A DNA stretch of 64,000 nt from Viscum album (Eukaryota > Streptophyta > Magnoliopsida > Santalales > Viscaceae). Below are positions 41,082 to 51,480 of the stretch, in pieces. Where the stretch lies: the NCBI GenBank assembly GCA_963277665.1, contig OY728160.1, forward strand, positions 49,212,605 to 49,276,604. Reading direction: 5' to 3'. Within the stretch, counting starts at the first letter, position 1; the number at the start of each line of letters is the position of its first letter. The position numbers and the translations under genes are program-made. The notes below the pieces were generated by a model. That model worked only from the letters and a program-made list of their open reading frames with translations. It was not told the origin of the DNA and did no database searches.

Positions 41082-43113
41082 TCTTGAGAGATGGATCATA
41101 ATATTTTATCATCATAATGATAATAAAAACAATCTCGATAAATAATGAGATTGTATCATAAAACTCTTGAAACTTTGGTACTATTTAATTTTAATCCCCA
41201 TATTAGAATAAATTAAAATTAACATGAAATATCAATAAAATAATAATATATATGATATAACATGTAAAATGAGTTTTATACACACCTAAATCAAAAAGAT
41301 ATGTGCCTAACATAACATAGGTCTCTAAGATGTCAATTTGAGGGAAAAAACATTTAAGGCTTTGGTAACTATTTAACCGTAAAACCCATAAAATAAGGAT
41401 CCAAAAATTCATATGTAAATCCAAATAATTTTCAAGGTTAATAATCATAAAAAAAATACAAGGGAATATATAAACCACATAAAAAACGCATACTGAATAT
41501 GGATTGTGTCTCACAAAAAATAAGCGTGAGACTGGCATCCCTTACCTTAAGTATCGACTTCTTTCATACACATTCAAACCTCTTGTATAATAAATATAAT
41601 TTTATAGTACATATATTATAGAACTATATACAAATTTATCACAAAATATATGATTTTATTATGAACATTTATTTCCCTTCTATTAACAAATTTTTGGTAA
41701 AATCTTGTTTCAGGTAATAACTACTTGGTTTTTCATGTAAGCTTTGATTTTTAATTTTTGGAACTCTTAATTTTATCATAGATACATAATACATATATTT
41801 TAAAAATTATATAGATATAATATATATTAAAAATTTATTTATTTTGGTAAATCTATAAAATATATATATATAACATGAAATTCAACATTCACAGAGATGG
41901 TAGGTCATACGTATGCATGAATGCTGTTTCAATTTTCTCAACAGTTTAGAACAAAAAATGTGATATATTATATTACCATTAAAAACTAATTTCCATATAA
42001 TATATATCTATAAAATTCATTACAATAAACCTTATTACATTCCATGTAAACTGTGAAAGAATCACATCGATTCAAATAACGGTACCCCATCGTACACTTG
42101 AACAACATTATCGTACTCCCAAAGAATAGAAAGTGATAAATAATATGTGATATCATGATTAAAGAATCATAATAATATCATAAATGTCCCATATAAATAA
42201 TAAATATTTCATTATATCCAATCATTATAGTTGTTTATGGAAAATGAAAAACATCATTTCCTGAGGTATTAGTTCATTGTACACACGAATGATGGTTTCA
42301 TAACCCATTTGATCAAAGAGGATATGTATTTAGGTTATTACATTAACATAATAACATACCATAATATATATTATAATACTTTTATCATATCATTATGTTT
42401 TAATAATAATTTAAGGAGTTTGAGGAATAAATAATATAGAATACCTGATTAGAGACATTACCTATTCTTCAAACAAATTTTTTTAGTTTTTACAATAAGG
42501 ATAATTTGGTTGGATTTATGGAAAAAATAAGGACTCTAGGATTAGAGGAGGTAATTATGGAATTTATTTGGTTAGATATTGGCTGAACAAATGTATTTTT
42601 TATGTGAGGATGATAGGGTAGGGGTGTCCTTTTATATGAGATGTGAGTAGATGATTTTTAATTTTTTAAAATAAAAAGTGGTTCTTATTTATTTCACATT
42701 AAAAAAGGATAAAAAAAGGGGAAATATAGAAACTAGAAGAGATAAGGTCTAAATATTTCTGTACAATGGGTGTTTGATATGTTTGGGGTCATTTTTAACT
42801 TTAACTTTTTAATTGAACACCCCAGGTAAACACATTTTTACGTTATTCATGGTAAATAATTAATAAAATTTTTACTATTAATTATGGTTAAAAATTACAT
42901 TGTCATTATTAGATAATATAATTTTTAAAAATTAAAAATATTGAATCCATTTTTATAAATTACATTCAAATAAAAGGTAAAATTTAATTTAATTTTAATC
43001 GCACAGACAGGATGAAGATGCACTTTTCAAAATGTTAATGTTCAAAAGTATACAAAATTTATATATATAAATTAAATATGAAATTGATTTCTATAAGACC
43101 CTATATATTTATA
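41082..43113 (-). mobile_element. Element X: 5' LTR, upper part (5' side), cut by Z
   Basis: Matches 11363-13310 of the X 3' LTR, for example the ATGAGATTGTAT segment at 11417 and 41147, the hairpin motif at 41876-41930, and ACCCCAGGTAAACACATTTT-like sequence at 42820 with 13080. Compared with the X 3' LTR about 0.8 kb of the LTR start is missing; the match stops near 43080, where Z begins at 43114. The missing piece should lie beyond the far end of Z, outside the window. The minus frame at 41203-41538 has no motif. Confidence 0.65.
41876..41930 (-). repeat. Hairpin motif, X 5' LTR
   Basis: Plus strand ACATTCACAGAGATGGTAGG then TCATACGTATGCATGAATGC, minus orientation. Confidence 0.7.
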
Positions 43114-45274
43114 TTTACATCCCTCTTTTATTTTTCCATTGAACCTATTTTTTGGGGTTTTTCCTTTATCTTTAAACCTTGTTAGTTGTGTCTCATTTTG
43201 AGACATGGATACTTTGTTAGGAAAATTGACCAAATTTTAGGGGATGCATAACTTTTTTAATTAATGGAGTCTAGGTATAAACTTTTTCAATAGAATTATG
43301 AGGGTTTTTTGTGTGTGTGGAAGGATTCAGCGGTGGTTCTGGTAATTTTTCATATACTGTGCTAAAAGCTATCTATAAAAAATTTACACTCCACATAAAT
43401 ATGGTACATAATGTGTAATTTTCACCAATAAGATGTTTTGAAAGTAATAAAGGTTGTGAACTTGTTCATGGTGTGAAATCTATTACACGTTGTTGATCTA
43501 TATTTCATTACATGTAATGATCAAATAGGGTTAAAATAACCTCAGGCAACATGAATTTTCTTGTGAATCAAAAATTGAGAATACATACTGTGAAAGGGAG
43601 TTATACACTATGTGTTTATTAGGATTAGTGGTTTTAGAGCCATTATGCATATAAAATTCATTATCATCCACATTAAGCCTCTACTCTCTCAATTAGAGGA
43701 AATTGATAATTGATTTTAGATTTAATTCCTCCATTATTGATGTCTCATTCAAGAAATTGATCCTAAGTTTTATCTTTCAATCATTTTCACCTTTGTTCTG
43801 GTGGATGTTACCAATTGGTAGCATTACATTGATTGTCGGTTAAATTTTGGTGCTCTAAAATTTATGCCTATCGTCTATTAAATTTTCAAGTGTGTCAGAT
43901 ATTTTTATTTTTTGGACAAAACATGAACATTAATTAATTGAATGATGAATGATGATAATTAATTTATTGGATTATACCTTAGATTTGTATTGGATTCAAT
44001 TGTATTGTGAACATGTTTATGGCTACCTATTAGGGATCAAACCCTTTAATAATATTTAATTGTATAATGGATTAAAGTGTGTTTATCATTACATGAGAAC
44101 TTAAGTGACTTTTTGATAGAAAATCACCTTGGCAGGAGATTATTATTTATATAAATAAATTAAAATAATGTGATAAAAATGAATGTGAAATTGAAACACA
44201 AATGGTATTTTTTACAATTAACAATTGAGACTTATTATATGATATTGTGATATCCTTACAATTATGACATGTGTTTTGATTCATATTGCAATTAATATAT
44301 ATCGAGATAATTCTAGACTAATGTTTTGAGGCTTATATATAAATCATGGCCCAAACTAATGTTTTCATGATTATATAGAGGGCCTGGCCTAGAAGCTAAA
44401 ATGATTATATAGATGGGATAGACCAGTTTCATGTTGTAATGCTTATATAATGGGCTTGGCCCAATTTCATATTGTAATTATTATATAGAGTGAAATGTTT
44501 GCATACTTAAATACTTATTTTGAGGGCTTGGGTGGATGTTGAAATGATTATACATAGGGAATTCCCCAATTTTTTTGATAATGTCAAGTGTCATGGTGAT
44601 GGTTTGAAAGGTTGTGTTTTATGCTAAGAGATGTATCTTCATGATGCCGAAGCAGGATGACTATTGTATTATATTAAGATGATTAATTAATACACATATT
44701 AATCATATTATTTCAGGCACTTATTAATAGACTAGTTTTGTTTAGACATGGAAGTGTTGACCTATAGATTTTTACTTTGACCCTATTGAGGTTTTCGTTT
44801 AGTACTCAATTATAATACCTGGGTGTGGATTTTGAAAAGGGAAGGGGGCATATTGCTGGTTTTTTCATGTTGTATGGGATTGAGTATGGAGATGGGACTA
44901 ATATTAGGTTCAGGTCATGGGTAATTTGGGATTATTTTTGTTATCTATTTCTTGTATTTTTATTGAGTTCTTTTTGAAAGTGAGATACATTTTATTATAT
45001 CATTACATGATTCATTATTATCTGTTTATTGGATTCTCCATTACTTCACAATTGTTTGTTTAACTCTTTCAGCTATTTCAATTTCTCTGATATTTATCAT
45101 TTTTTATTATTTCATTGTGTTTTGACTGCAAACCATGCGGTATAGTCTCCCAACTATTTTAATATCACCCTCTCTTCTAGTCATCATCCTATGGAATATG
45201 AATGGGTGCAATTTTGGTCTCATAACCGACTAGGTTTGGCTATGTGAGAGTGTTTTAGATCAGGGGATGTTGAA
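43114..45274 (+). mobile_element. Element Z: 5' LTR, 2.16 kb, plus orientation
   Basis: The first 650 bases match 61233-61885, the retained part of the Z 3' LTR. Shared blocks include AACCTATTTTTTGGG, TTCATGGTGTGAA and GAGAATACAT. The start TTTACATCCC and the end GGGATGTTGAA (45264-45274) are decayed versions of TGTAACATCCC/GGGATGTTACA. A primer-binding site follows four bases later. The LTR contains the minisatellite at 44325-44575. Confidence 0.75.
44325..44575 (+). repeat. Minisatellite, about 37-bp unit, in the Z 5' LTR
   Basis: Units of the form ATTATATAGAGGGCTTGGCC-AATTTCATGTTGTA recur with TTATATA starts near 44333, 44371, 44405, 44443 and 44481, and weaker copies near 44515 and 44549. 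The Z 3' LTR copy in the window stops before this point, so the arrays cannot be compared. Confidence 0.7.
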
Positions 45275-45277
45275 AAG

Positions 45278-45289
45278 TGGTATCAAAGG
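45278..45289 (+). promoter_or_regulatory. Element Z: primer-binding site
   Basis: TGGTATCAAAGG differs by one base in its first 11 from TGGTATCAGAG, the initiator tRNA-Met complement. It starts three bases after the inferred LTR end. Confidence 0.75.
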
Positions 45290-45836
45290 GAGTTAAGGAT
45301 TTTCTTTTCTATTGGGTTAATATTTTGAAAATTAGAATTTATACTAGGATATTTCATTACTTTTTAATGAGACTAAGCATGGGAGTATCTAGCCCATGAA
45401 TGAGGGGAAATCTGGGTACCCCAAGATGGAATTTTTGTTAATGATGTTCACTAAATACGGTTGACTTTTATTTCACCCAGGGTTATTCACATGTTGTGTA
45501 ATGTTTTTATCTATAGAGATTTATAATCATGCCCTCATATGGATTGAGGTGTTTATGAATTCATCATGATTGTCATGTATGTATATATCATGACATTTAT
45601 TGTACTGGATATGGAATTTTTTATTTCATGTAATATATTTTTTTGTATGAATTGTGAAATGAGATACCTTTTAGAGTTGATAATTGGAAATTAAATAACT
45701 TTTATTTCAAGTTAAAATAATTTTAATAAATTATTAGAGATACCATGATCTAGTGGTTCCCTATTTTTTTACTTTTTAAGGATTACAATGTTGTAGCCAA
45801 TATTCTAAATTGTGTGTTTTTATTGTATAGAAAATC

Positions 45837-46374
45837 CATCCTCGTCATCTTCAATTTGAGAATTTGGCAACTGTAATTAAACACACTCCTAATATATTAT
45901 AACCAATGATTTGTATAGATCATGAGGATCGAATGGATATTTCACTTCATGACAGCTTCTTGAGGGTAATGTGATCCATGGAAAGGGATAATCTTCGCAC
46001 TGTGCCATCAATAGATGAAATAAAAATTGAGTTTAAATTGTATTATTCGACTATGATCACTATAGAGGGTGTCCCCCCTATATCCAAGTTCATGATCAAG
46101 ACATTCCAGATGGTCTTTCAGCACTTGCAGACACCTATAAATAGGAGGATGAAGTATGTTTTTTTATATGCTTTATGGACTTACCAAACGTTCGTGGGAC
46201 ATTATAGAGAAATATGGGCAGTAAGAGGAGATATCTTGGAATGAATTTTATTATAATTTGTTGAACCCGTTCAATGTAGAGATGTTGATGGATGAAAAGG
46301 CATGTGAGGTCATGCTCATGATACATGAGGGTATTTCAATAATGGGATATGTTGGACATTTCACCAACTTATAG
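45837..46374 (+). pseudogene. Element Z: gag remnant, interrupted by T
   Basis: The plus strand carries an open stretch at 45978-46244 (88 codons, start not meaningful). It is followed in the next bases by LLNPFNVEML, a VMLMIHEGISIMGY segment and VGHFTNL. These resemble the end of the plant gypsy gag domain, in which a FPP.VR...EF..L.QG.MTV.EY...F..L pattern is usual. Gag would build the virus-like particle in the cytoplasm. Element T is inserted straight after the F..L end at 46374, and the flanking TATAG is duplicated at 57114. Stops occur before and after. Confidence 0.6.
46370..46374 (+). repeat. Target site duplication of T, left copy
   Basis: TATAG immediately precedes the T 5' LTR and is repeated exactly at 57114-57118, immediately after the 3' LTR. 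Five bases is the usual length for gypsy elements. Confidence 0.9.
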
Positions 46375-48002
46375 TGTAACATCCCAGGTAAATAAATAAT
46401 AATACATTTTCATATTTATTAATATTTGAGAATTGAGTATTAATTTTACTTTAATGGGGTTTCTATGTTCGATAGCGTACCCAATACGCAAAAAAGATTT
46501 TCTTTGAAATCTTACATTGCACACTAGTAATAAAATAATATTATTTTAAATGGTAGTTAACACATAGATGTTGTATTGGCAGGAATGAATAAAAATAACT
46601 AAAATATGAATATATATGTTTTAATAAATGTTTTTATATTTACCCAATATAAGATAAAGGCTTAAGATAAGAAAAGAATTCAATTTTAGGCATAGATACT
46701 CTAATATTCACTAAAGGTCCACTTATCGCCTTTTAATGGAAAACCTTATTTAAATATAGTTGTGGTCACTCTTATACTTTCTATTGGACCAAATAAAACT
46801 CTCCTTTAGAATCGGGACATCAAAATTTACTTTTTGTAGATTTTTGGTATTTTTCCGATAAAATTCATTTTTTTAATGAATAATGAAAAATGATGTATTT
46901 TAATTCAAAACCTCGTTTTAATATAATTTATTTATATGATTAGATTAACTTATGAATTGGTTTTAAAATGAAATTAGAATATATTTTTACCATTAAATCC
47001 AATAGTGGTCGTTGGAATTAATTTCACTTTGAAATCGGACTTAAACCAGTGTCAATCTTTTGATACTTATTGTTTCATAAAAAAACGATATTTTCTATGA
47101 TAGTGGGAATTAATTATTAAAATAATTAATTCAACTTATATGTTTTTAATTTTTTCAAAGAGAATTCATTTTTTAATTCGGAATATCAAATATAGCTTAG
47201 GGTGAGGTTTTGGTATTTTTCTGAAGAACATCAATTTTTGATAATAGTGAAACCACTAAGTGGTACTTAAAAAACTGATTTTTCAATTAAATGAAATTTT
47301 TACCTCCTCTGTGCCTTGAATTTCAAAAATCTGACATTCATGGTTGTCATTAAGAAATAAAATGTGGTTCAATTAGATGAAAACATTTTTCGGTGAATAG
47401 TAGCTTTTATGTTTTCAATTGCGATTAGAGGTAATTAGTGTGGTTTAAGGTAAAAATAATGTTTTAATACTATGAAATGACCTATACACGTGTCCTACCC
47501 TCATTGGATGTGTCATGGCCGACCAAGAAAATCCATGGGTCAACTTGGGGACCCCATGGAGGCACTTTGGTAGGAAAATGACATTAAAAACTTTTTATTT
47601 AATGTTAAAATTAAAATATCACAAACATGAGTTGTTTTACTAAAACAATTTTTAAACAGGGTTATAGAAGTCATATTTTTTACTATAAATATTCATTAGA
47701 AATATAAAAAGATTTAATACATCATGATATTTTTTGTATAATTTTTAGACATTAAATAAATTAAATTATTTATGACATCATGATGATGCAATGATTACCT
47801 CATTAATGAACGATTTAAATAAAATTAAAAGATAATGAAAAATATAAGACCTACACTTGTCAAAAACCTATTGTATGGTTATATTTCGAACCCTTATCAC
47901 CTTATCCTCGAATTATATCAATTTGGAACCTTTTAAATCCGAAAATCATTTTAAAATAAAGTAACATTTTCTTACATTCCAAGAGTGGCCCTCCTCTCCT
48001 CT

Positions 48003-48009
48003 TATAAAA
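48003..48009 (+). promoter_or_regulatory. T 5' LTR TATA box
   Basis: TATAAAA followed by GGCCCC and a pyrimidine-rich tract (CTCTACCTCTTTACCCACAC). This is a typical plant core promoter layout, and it is conserved in the 3' LTR at 54707. Transcription would start some 30 bases downstream. Confidence 0.7.
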
Positions 48010-48720
48010 GGCCCCCACCTCTACCTCTTTACCCACACTTCCAAAGCCTTTGGCTCAGCCAACCCCTGGCAATTTTGTCTCTGCACATCCCTCTCTTACT
48101 CCTTTAATCCTCACATTGGGAATAAGTCTTTCTTAGAGAGCCTTTGATCTCAAATAAAAAAGAGTTACCCGTTTTAAAGGTATTGTTTTCTCTTGTGTTC
48201 TTTTGTTTTATTTTGCTTCTCCAACCCCCTAACCACTTTTTATTCATTTATTTTGTAACAAATACATTATATTAAATATACTAGGATGTTTTTATAAGAA
48301 TAATTAGAGCTACACTTACACAAACCTACATCTAATGGTTAAAGAACATTCTGTTTCTGTGGACGGTGAATTTCTGCCTCACGAAACGATGATTGTTCAA
48401 TATTTTTTCAACACCTTCAAAGGTGGCCATTAAGATTTCACCCTATTTATATATGATATATATTATGTTAATGTTTTCTTTATTCTTCTGTATTTTTAAT
48501 TTGTGGTATACCTCTAAGGCTTCCATTATAGGTATACGTGATATCTGCATTTTAGGAAGTGCGGACTACCGCCCCCTCAAAGTGATTTGATTCGTTAATG
48601 ACATATGTGGGACGTACAAAGGATGGATTTAAATTTATTATATATGATGTTATAATGGAATTATAATATACCTTTATATCATTATTATTTAATTCCATTA
48701 AAGTATGAGATATAAATGAA

Positions 48721-48776
48721 AGTAGCATTCATGCGTACATACGACTTACTGTCTCCATGAACGGTGCATTTCATTT
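48721..48776 (+). repeat. Hairpin motif, T 5' LTR copy 1
   Basis: Contains CATTCATGCGTACATACG, then CTTACTGTCTC and CATGAACGGTGCATTTCATT. It is the same motif as 48931-48985, about 205 bases downstream, so the block is duplicated within the LTR. Confidence 0.8.
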
Positions 48777-48930
48777 CTTATCCCCAAATGTAATGTACTA
48801 TAGTAAGTACATATATATAATAAATATATATGATGTATGTTAAATCTAAATTATTAATATAATTCTGGAATTAAAATATACATATCTCTCATTTAGTTTT
48901 AATTCCATTAATATGACATAGAAATGAAAG

Positions 48931-48985
48931 TAGCGTTCATGCGTACGTACGGTTTACCGTCTCCATGAACGGTGCATTTCATTTC
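48931..48985 (+). repeat. Hairpin motif, T 5' LTR copy 2 (best preserved)
   Basis: An outer stem CGTTCATG (48934-48941) pairs with CATGAACG (48964-48971). Inside it lie the palindrome GTACGTAC (48943-48950) and the small inverted repeat CGGTTTACCG (48950-48959). The motif is followed by GTGCATTTCATTTC. It lies in the transcribed R/U5 part of the LTR. Confidence 0.85.
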
Positions 48986-50407
48986 ATACCTCTAAATGAT
49001 TATGTAATATTATAAATACATGTATATTATGGATATATATGATATATATTATATCCAAATCATGAATATCATTCTGGATATAATAAACATTTGACCACAC
49101 AAACAACATGTAATTGTAAGAAGTCCACTTTCGACTTAAGAACCAAATATCGACAAAACAAACATTATTAACTTAAATGATAACATAATGTTTATAACAT
49201 GGTAATAAGTGATATAAAAGTAATAATGAACTTCAAAAAGGGTCTTATGCAAGTATAAATTAACTCAAGTTTATTATTTAGGATGTTAAAGAACGATCGA
49301 GTCAAGTCAGACTCGAGGTAAGTGACTTCGTCTCAATCTCCTTTCATTGAGGCATATTCAGTTTTATACACAACATTATTTTATATGGTGTATAAACCCC
49401 TTTGAATTTTACTTTTATACAAAAGGAATATTTTTCTATGAATCATTTTACTAAACGACAAAAAGGAATGTTTCTTTTAACGTACGCGGTGACAACGACC
49501 ATTTCCACCACCGCGAGTATTATTTGGTCTTTGGCTTCCTCAACAAGCCATAATGTTTTTTTAAAATTAATTTAATACCATAAACTGTTTTATGTATTTT
49601 GGTATTGAAAAGGGTTTTTTATAATGTATTTGTTATGTCAATATACTTATGTGATATATTATGATCAAAGGGTGGAAATGTTTTTTTCCATTATATTTGT
49701 TTTATGTCTTATGATTTTATAATGTTATTTTGACATCTGATGGGGGGTTACATGATAAACCATATGACGGGTGGTGCCGTGAATACCAGGATGGGTGGTT
49801 ATGTTATAACCTCCAATTAATTGGGTATGGAAGTCGGCCGTATGGCTATTCCATTAAGTTATATGTGTGGAAGTCGACCGTATGGTTATTCCATTTAAGT
49901 ATGTTTATGTCCCAAGTTACCTTTATATGTTATGTGATCTTTATATGGGTTTTTTGGTAATCTTTTGGTTATAAAAGGGTATGTAATGATATTTTTTTGT
50001 GAAGTGTTTTTAGTTCTTCATAAAGGTGAAAAGTATTTCTTTGATAAATTTTACATGGTTTACTTGTTGTTTTGATAATCTAACATTTTTCATTCTTTGT
50101 GTATCCCTTACTGAGCTTTTTATGCTCACCCGAAGTTTTTTTGAAATGTTTTTCACAGGACTTAATGTGGAATAGGGTAAAGGATGGGATCAAGGGAAAG
50201 TCATGCTATATAAAACACGGAACTAGACATGTTTCTTTTTAAGAGTTTTTATTTTATGGAAACTTTGTAGAAGTGTCTAATTTGTAATATTTTGAGATGT
50301 AATATTTATGATCTAATTCTCTAAAACTATAAACCAGAAAAGATCCTAAATGTGAATTATTCATTTAATTCAATATTTAGTAAGATTTAATGTTGGGGAA
50401 TTATAGT

Positions 50408-50419
50408 TGGTATTAGAGG
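50408..50419 (+). promoter_or_regulatory. Element T: primer-binding site
   Basis: TGGTATTAGAGG matches the initiator tRNA-Met complement TGGTATCAGAG with one change in the first 11 bases. It starts two bases after the 5' LTR. Confidence 0.85.
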
Positions 50420-50543
50420 TCGGTTTAGACTACTTTAGGAGTTAGAGAAGTGTTAAATTATAAATTAATTTATGGTATGATTGAAATGATATAGCATTTA
50501 AAAATTACAATTTTTCTTCTCCTAAGATATTTCTGTGTTAAGA

Positions 50544-50705
50544 ATGGATTTTCATAGAAGAAATAGAATAGATTTTCTGGGAAGGCATACAGAGGGAAAT
50601 GACCTTTCAAATCTGTATCCTGAGATGGTCAGAATCAGAACTAAACAGTTTGTTGCAGTGATGGCTCAGTTGACTCAGGTGAAAAATGATGGTTCTCGTT
50701 ATTGA
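50544..50705 (+). pseudogene. Element T: start of gag, joined to reverse transcriptase by a deletion
   Basis: The ATG at 50544 opens a 53-codon frame starting MDFHRRNRIDFLGRH and ending at the TGA at 50703. Its position, 125 bases after the primer-binding site, fits a gag start. After about 50 codons the sequence changes abruptly into the reverse transcriptase active-site region in another frame (GTT CTC GTT ATT GAT GAT, from 50692). The rest of gag, protease and the first part of reverse transcriptase are missing. I recognise no gag domain in the short remaining piece, so the gag call rests on position. Confidence 0.5.
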
Positions 50706-51000
50706 TGATATTTTTGTGTTTTCTAAAATTAAAGAGGAGCATAAAAGTTAGTTAAGGGTTATCTTTAAAACCTAAAAAATAAAAGAAACTGTATGGAATG
50801 TTCAGAATGTGTGAGTTTTGGATACAAAAAATTTCTTTCCTGGGTCACATTGTTTCAAAAGATGGCATAACTATTGATCCTGCTAAGAAAAGTTGTTGAA
50901 GAAAGGCCAAGACCCAAAAATGTAACAGAGATCTGTAGTTTTCTTGGTTTGGCAGGTTACCACCGAAGGTTTGTTGAAATTTTTTCATGATTATCTAGTC
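50692..51000 (+). pseudogene. Element T: C-terminal reverse transcriptase remnant
   Basis: Starts at VLVIDDIFVFSKIKEEHK, the catalytic [FV]IDDI box and its usual continuation. With stops and frame changes it continues through a KKFLSWV segment (usually FLGH.VS..G) to RPKNVTEICSFLGLAGYHRR, the conserved PKNV.EIRSFLGLAGYYRRF segment. The palm and finger regions upstream of the active site are absent because of the internal deletion. Reverse transcriptase cannot be made. Confidence 0.85.
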
Positions 51001-51002
51001 CA

Positions 51003-51480
51003 ATGACTAAGATAACTCGGAAGGGTGTTAAGTTTATCTGGACAAAAGAATGTGATGATTGTTTTCAAGAGTTGAAAAGAAGATTGGTGAATGCCCCAGT
51101 TTTGGCACTTCTTTCCAGGAATGGTGAGTTTGTTAAATACATTGATGCTTCATTGAAAGGGCTTGGTTGTGTCCTTATGCAGAATGATCAGGTAATTGCA
51201 TATGCTTCATGTTAGTTGAAAACTCATGAGGTAAATTAATCTACACATGACTTGGAATTAGCTGCTGTTGTTTTTTCTCTAAAAATTTGGAGGCATAATT
51301 TATATGGAGTAAAGTGTGAAATATATACTGATCAAAAAATTTTAAAGTATATATTTACTCAGAAAGAATTGAACATGAGACAGAGGAGATGGCTGGAATT
51401 AATCAAGGATTATGATTGTACAATTCATTACCATCCAGGAAAAGAAAATAAAGTGGCCGATGTTTTGAGTCGAAAAAGAA
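51003..51480 (+). pseudogene. Element T: RNase H domain, nearly continuous
   Basis: RNase H would remove the RNA strand of the RNA/DNA hybrid. Reading frames at 51003-51215 and 51252-51470 cover the domain, separated by one stop after the ASC. Visible landmarks are YIDASLKGLGCVLMQ (first catalytic Asp), [18 protein letters not shown] (catalytic Glu), [12 protein letters not shown] (Asp; His of the usual TDHKSL is changed to Gln) and [16 protein letters not shown] (final Asp). The preceding ITRKGVKFIWT and CFQELK belong to the connection domain. It is the most intact coding stretch in the window. Confidence 0.9.

Larger units (their letters stand above)
46375..50405 (+). mobile_element. Element T: 5' LTR, 4.03 kb
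   Basis: Starts with TGTAACATCCCAGG and ends with TTGGGGAATTATA. The 3' LTR is 53080-57113, nearly equal in length (4031 and 4034 bases). In the first 215 bases I counted about 20 differences between the two copies, so the insertion is not recent. U3 spans about 1.63 kb to the TATA box at 48003. About 2.4 kb of R and U5 follow, with two hairpin-motif copies (48721-48776, 48931-48985) and short direct repeats (49740-49900). Frames at 48393-48590 and 49730-49960 are not conserved as coding. Confidence 0.92.

Noticed and set aside
41203..41538. 111-codon minus-strand frame with hydrophobic stretches
   Set aside because: Lies inside the X LTR; the matching stretch at 11480-11800 is not open, so it is chance.
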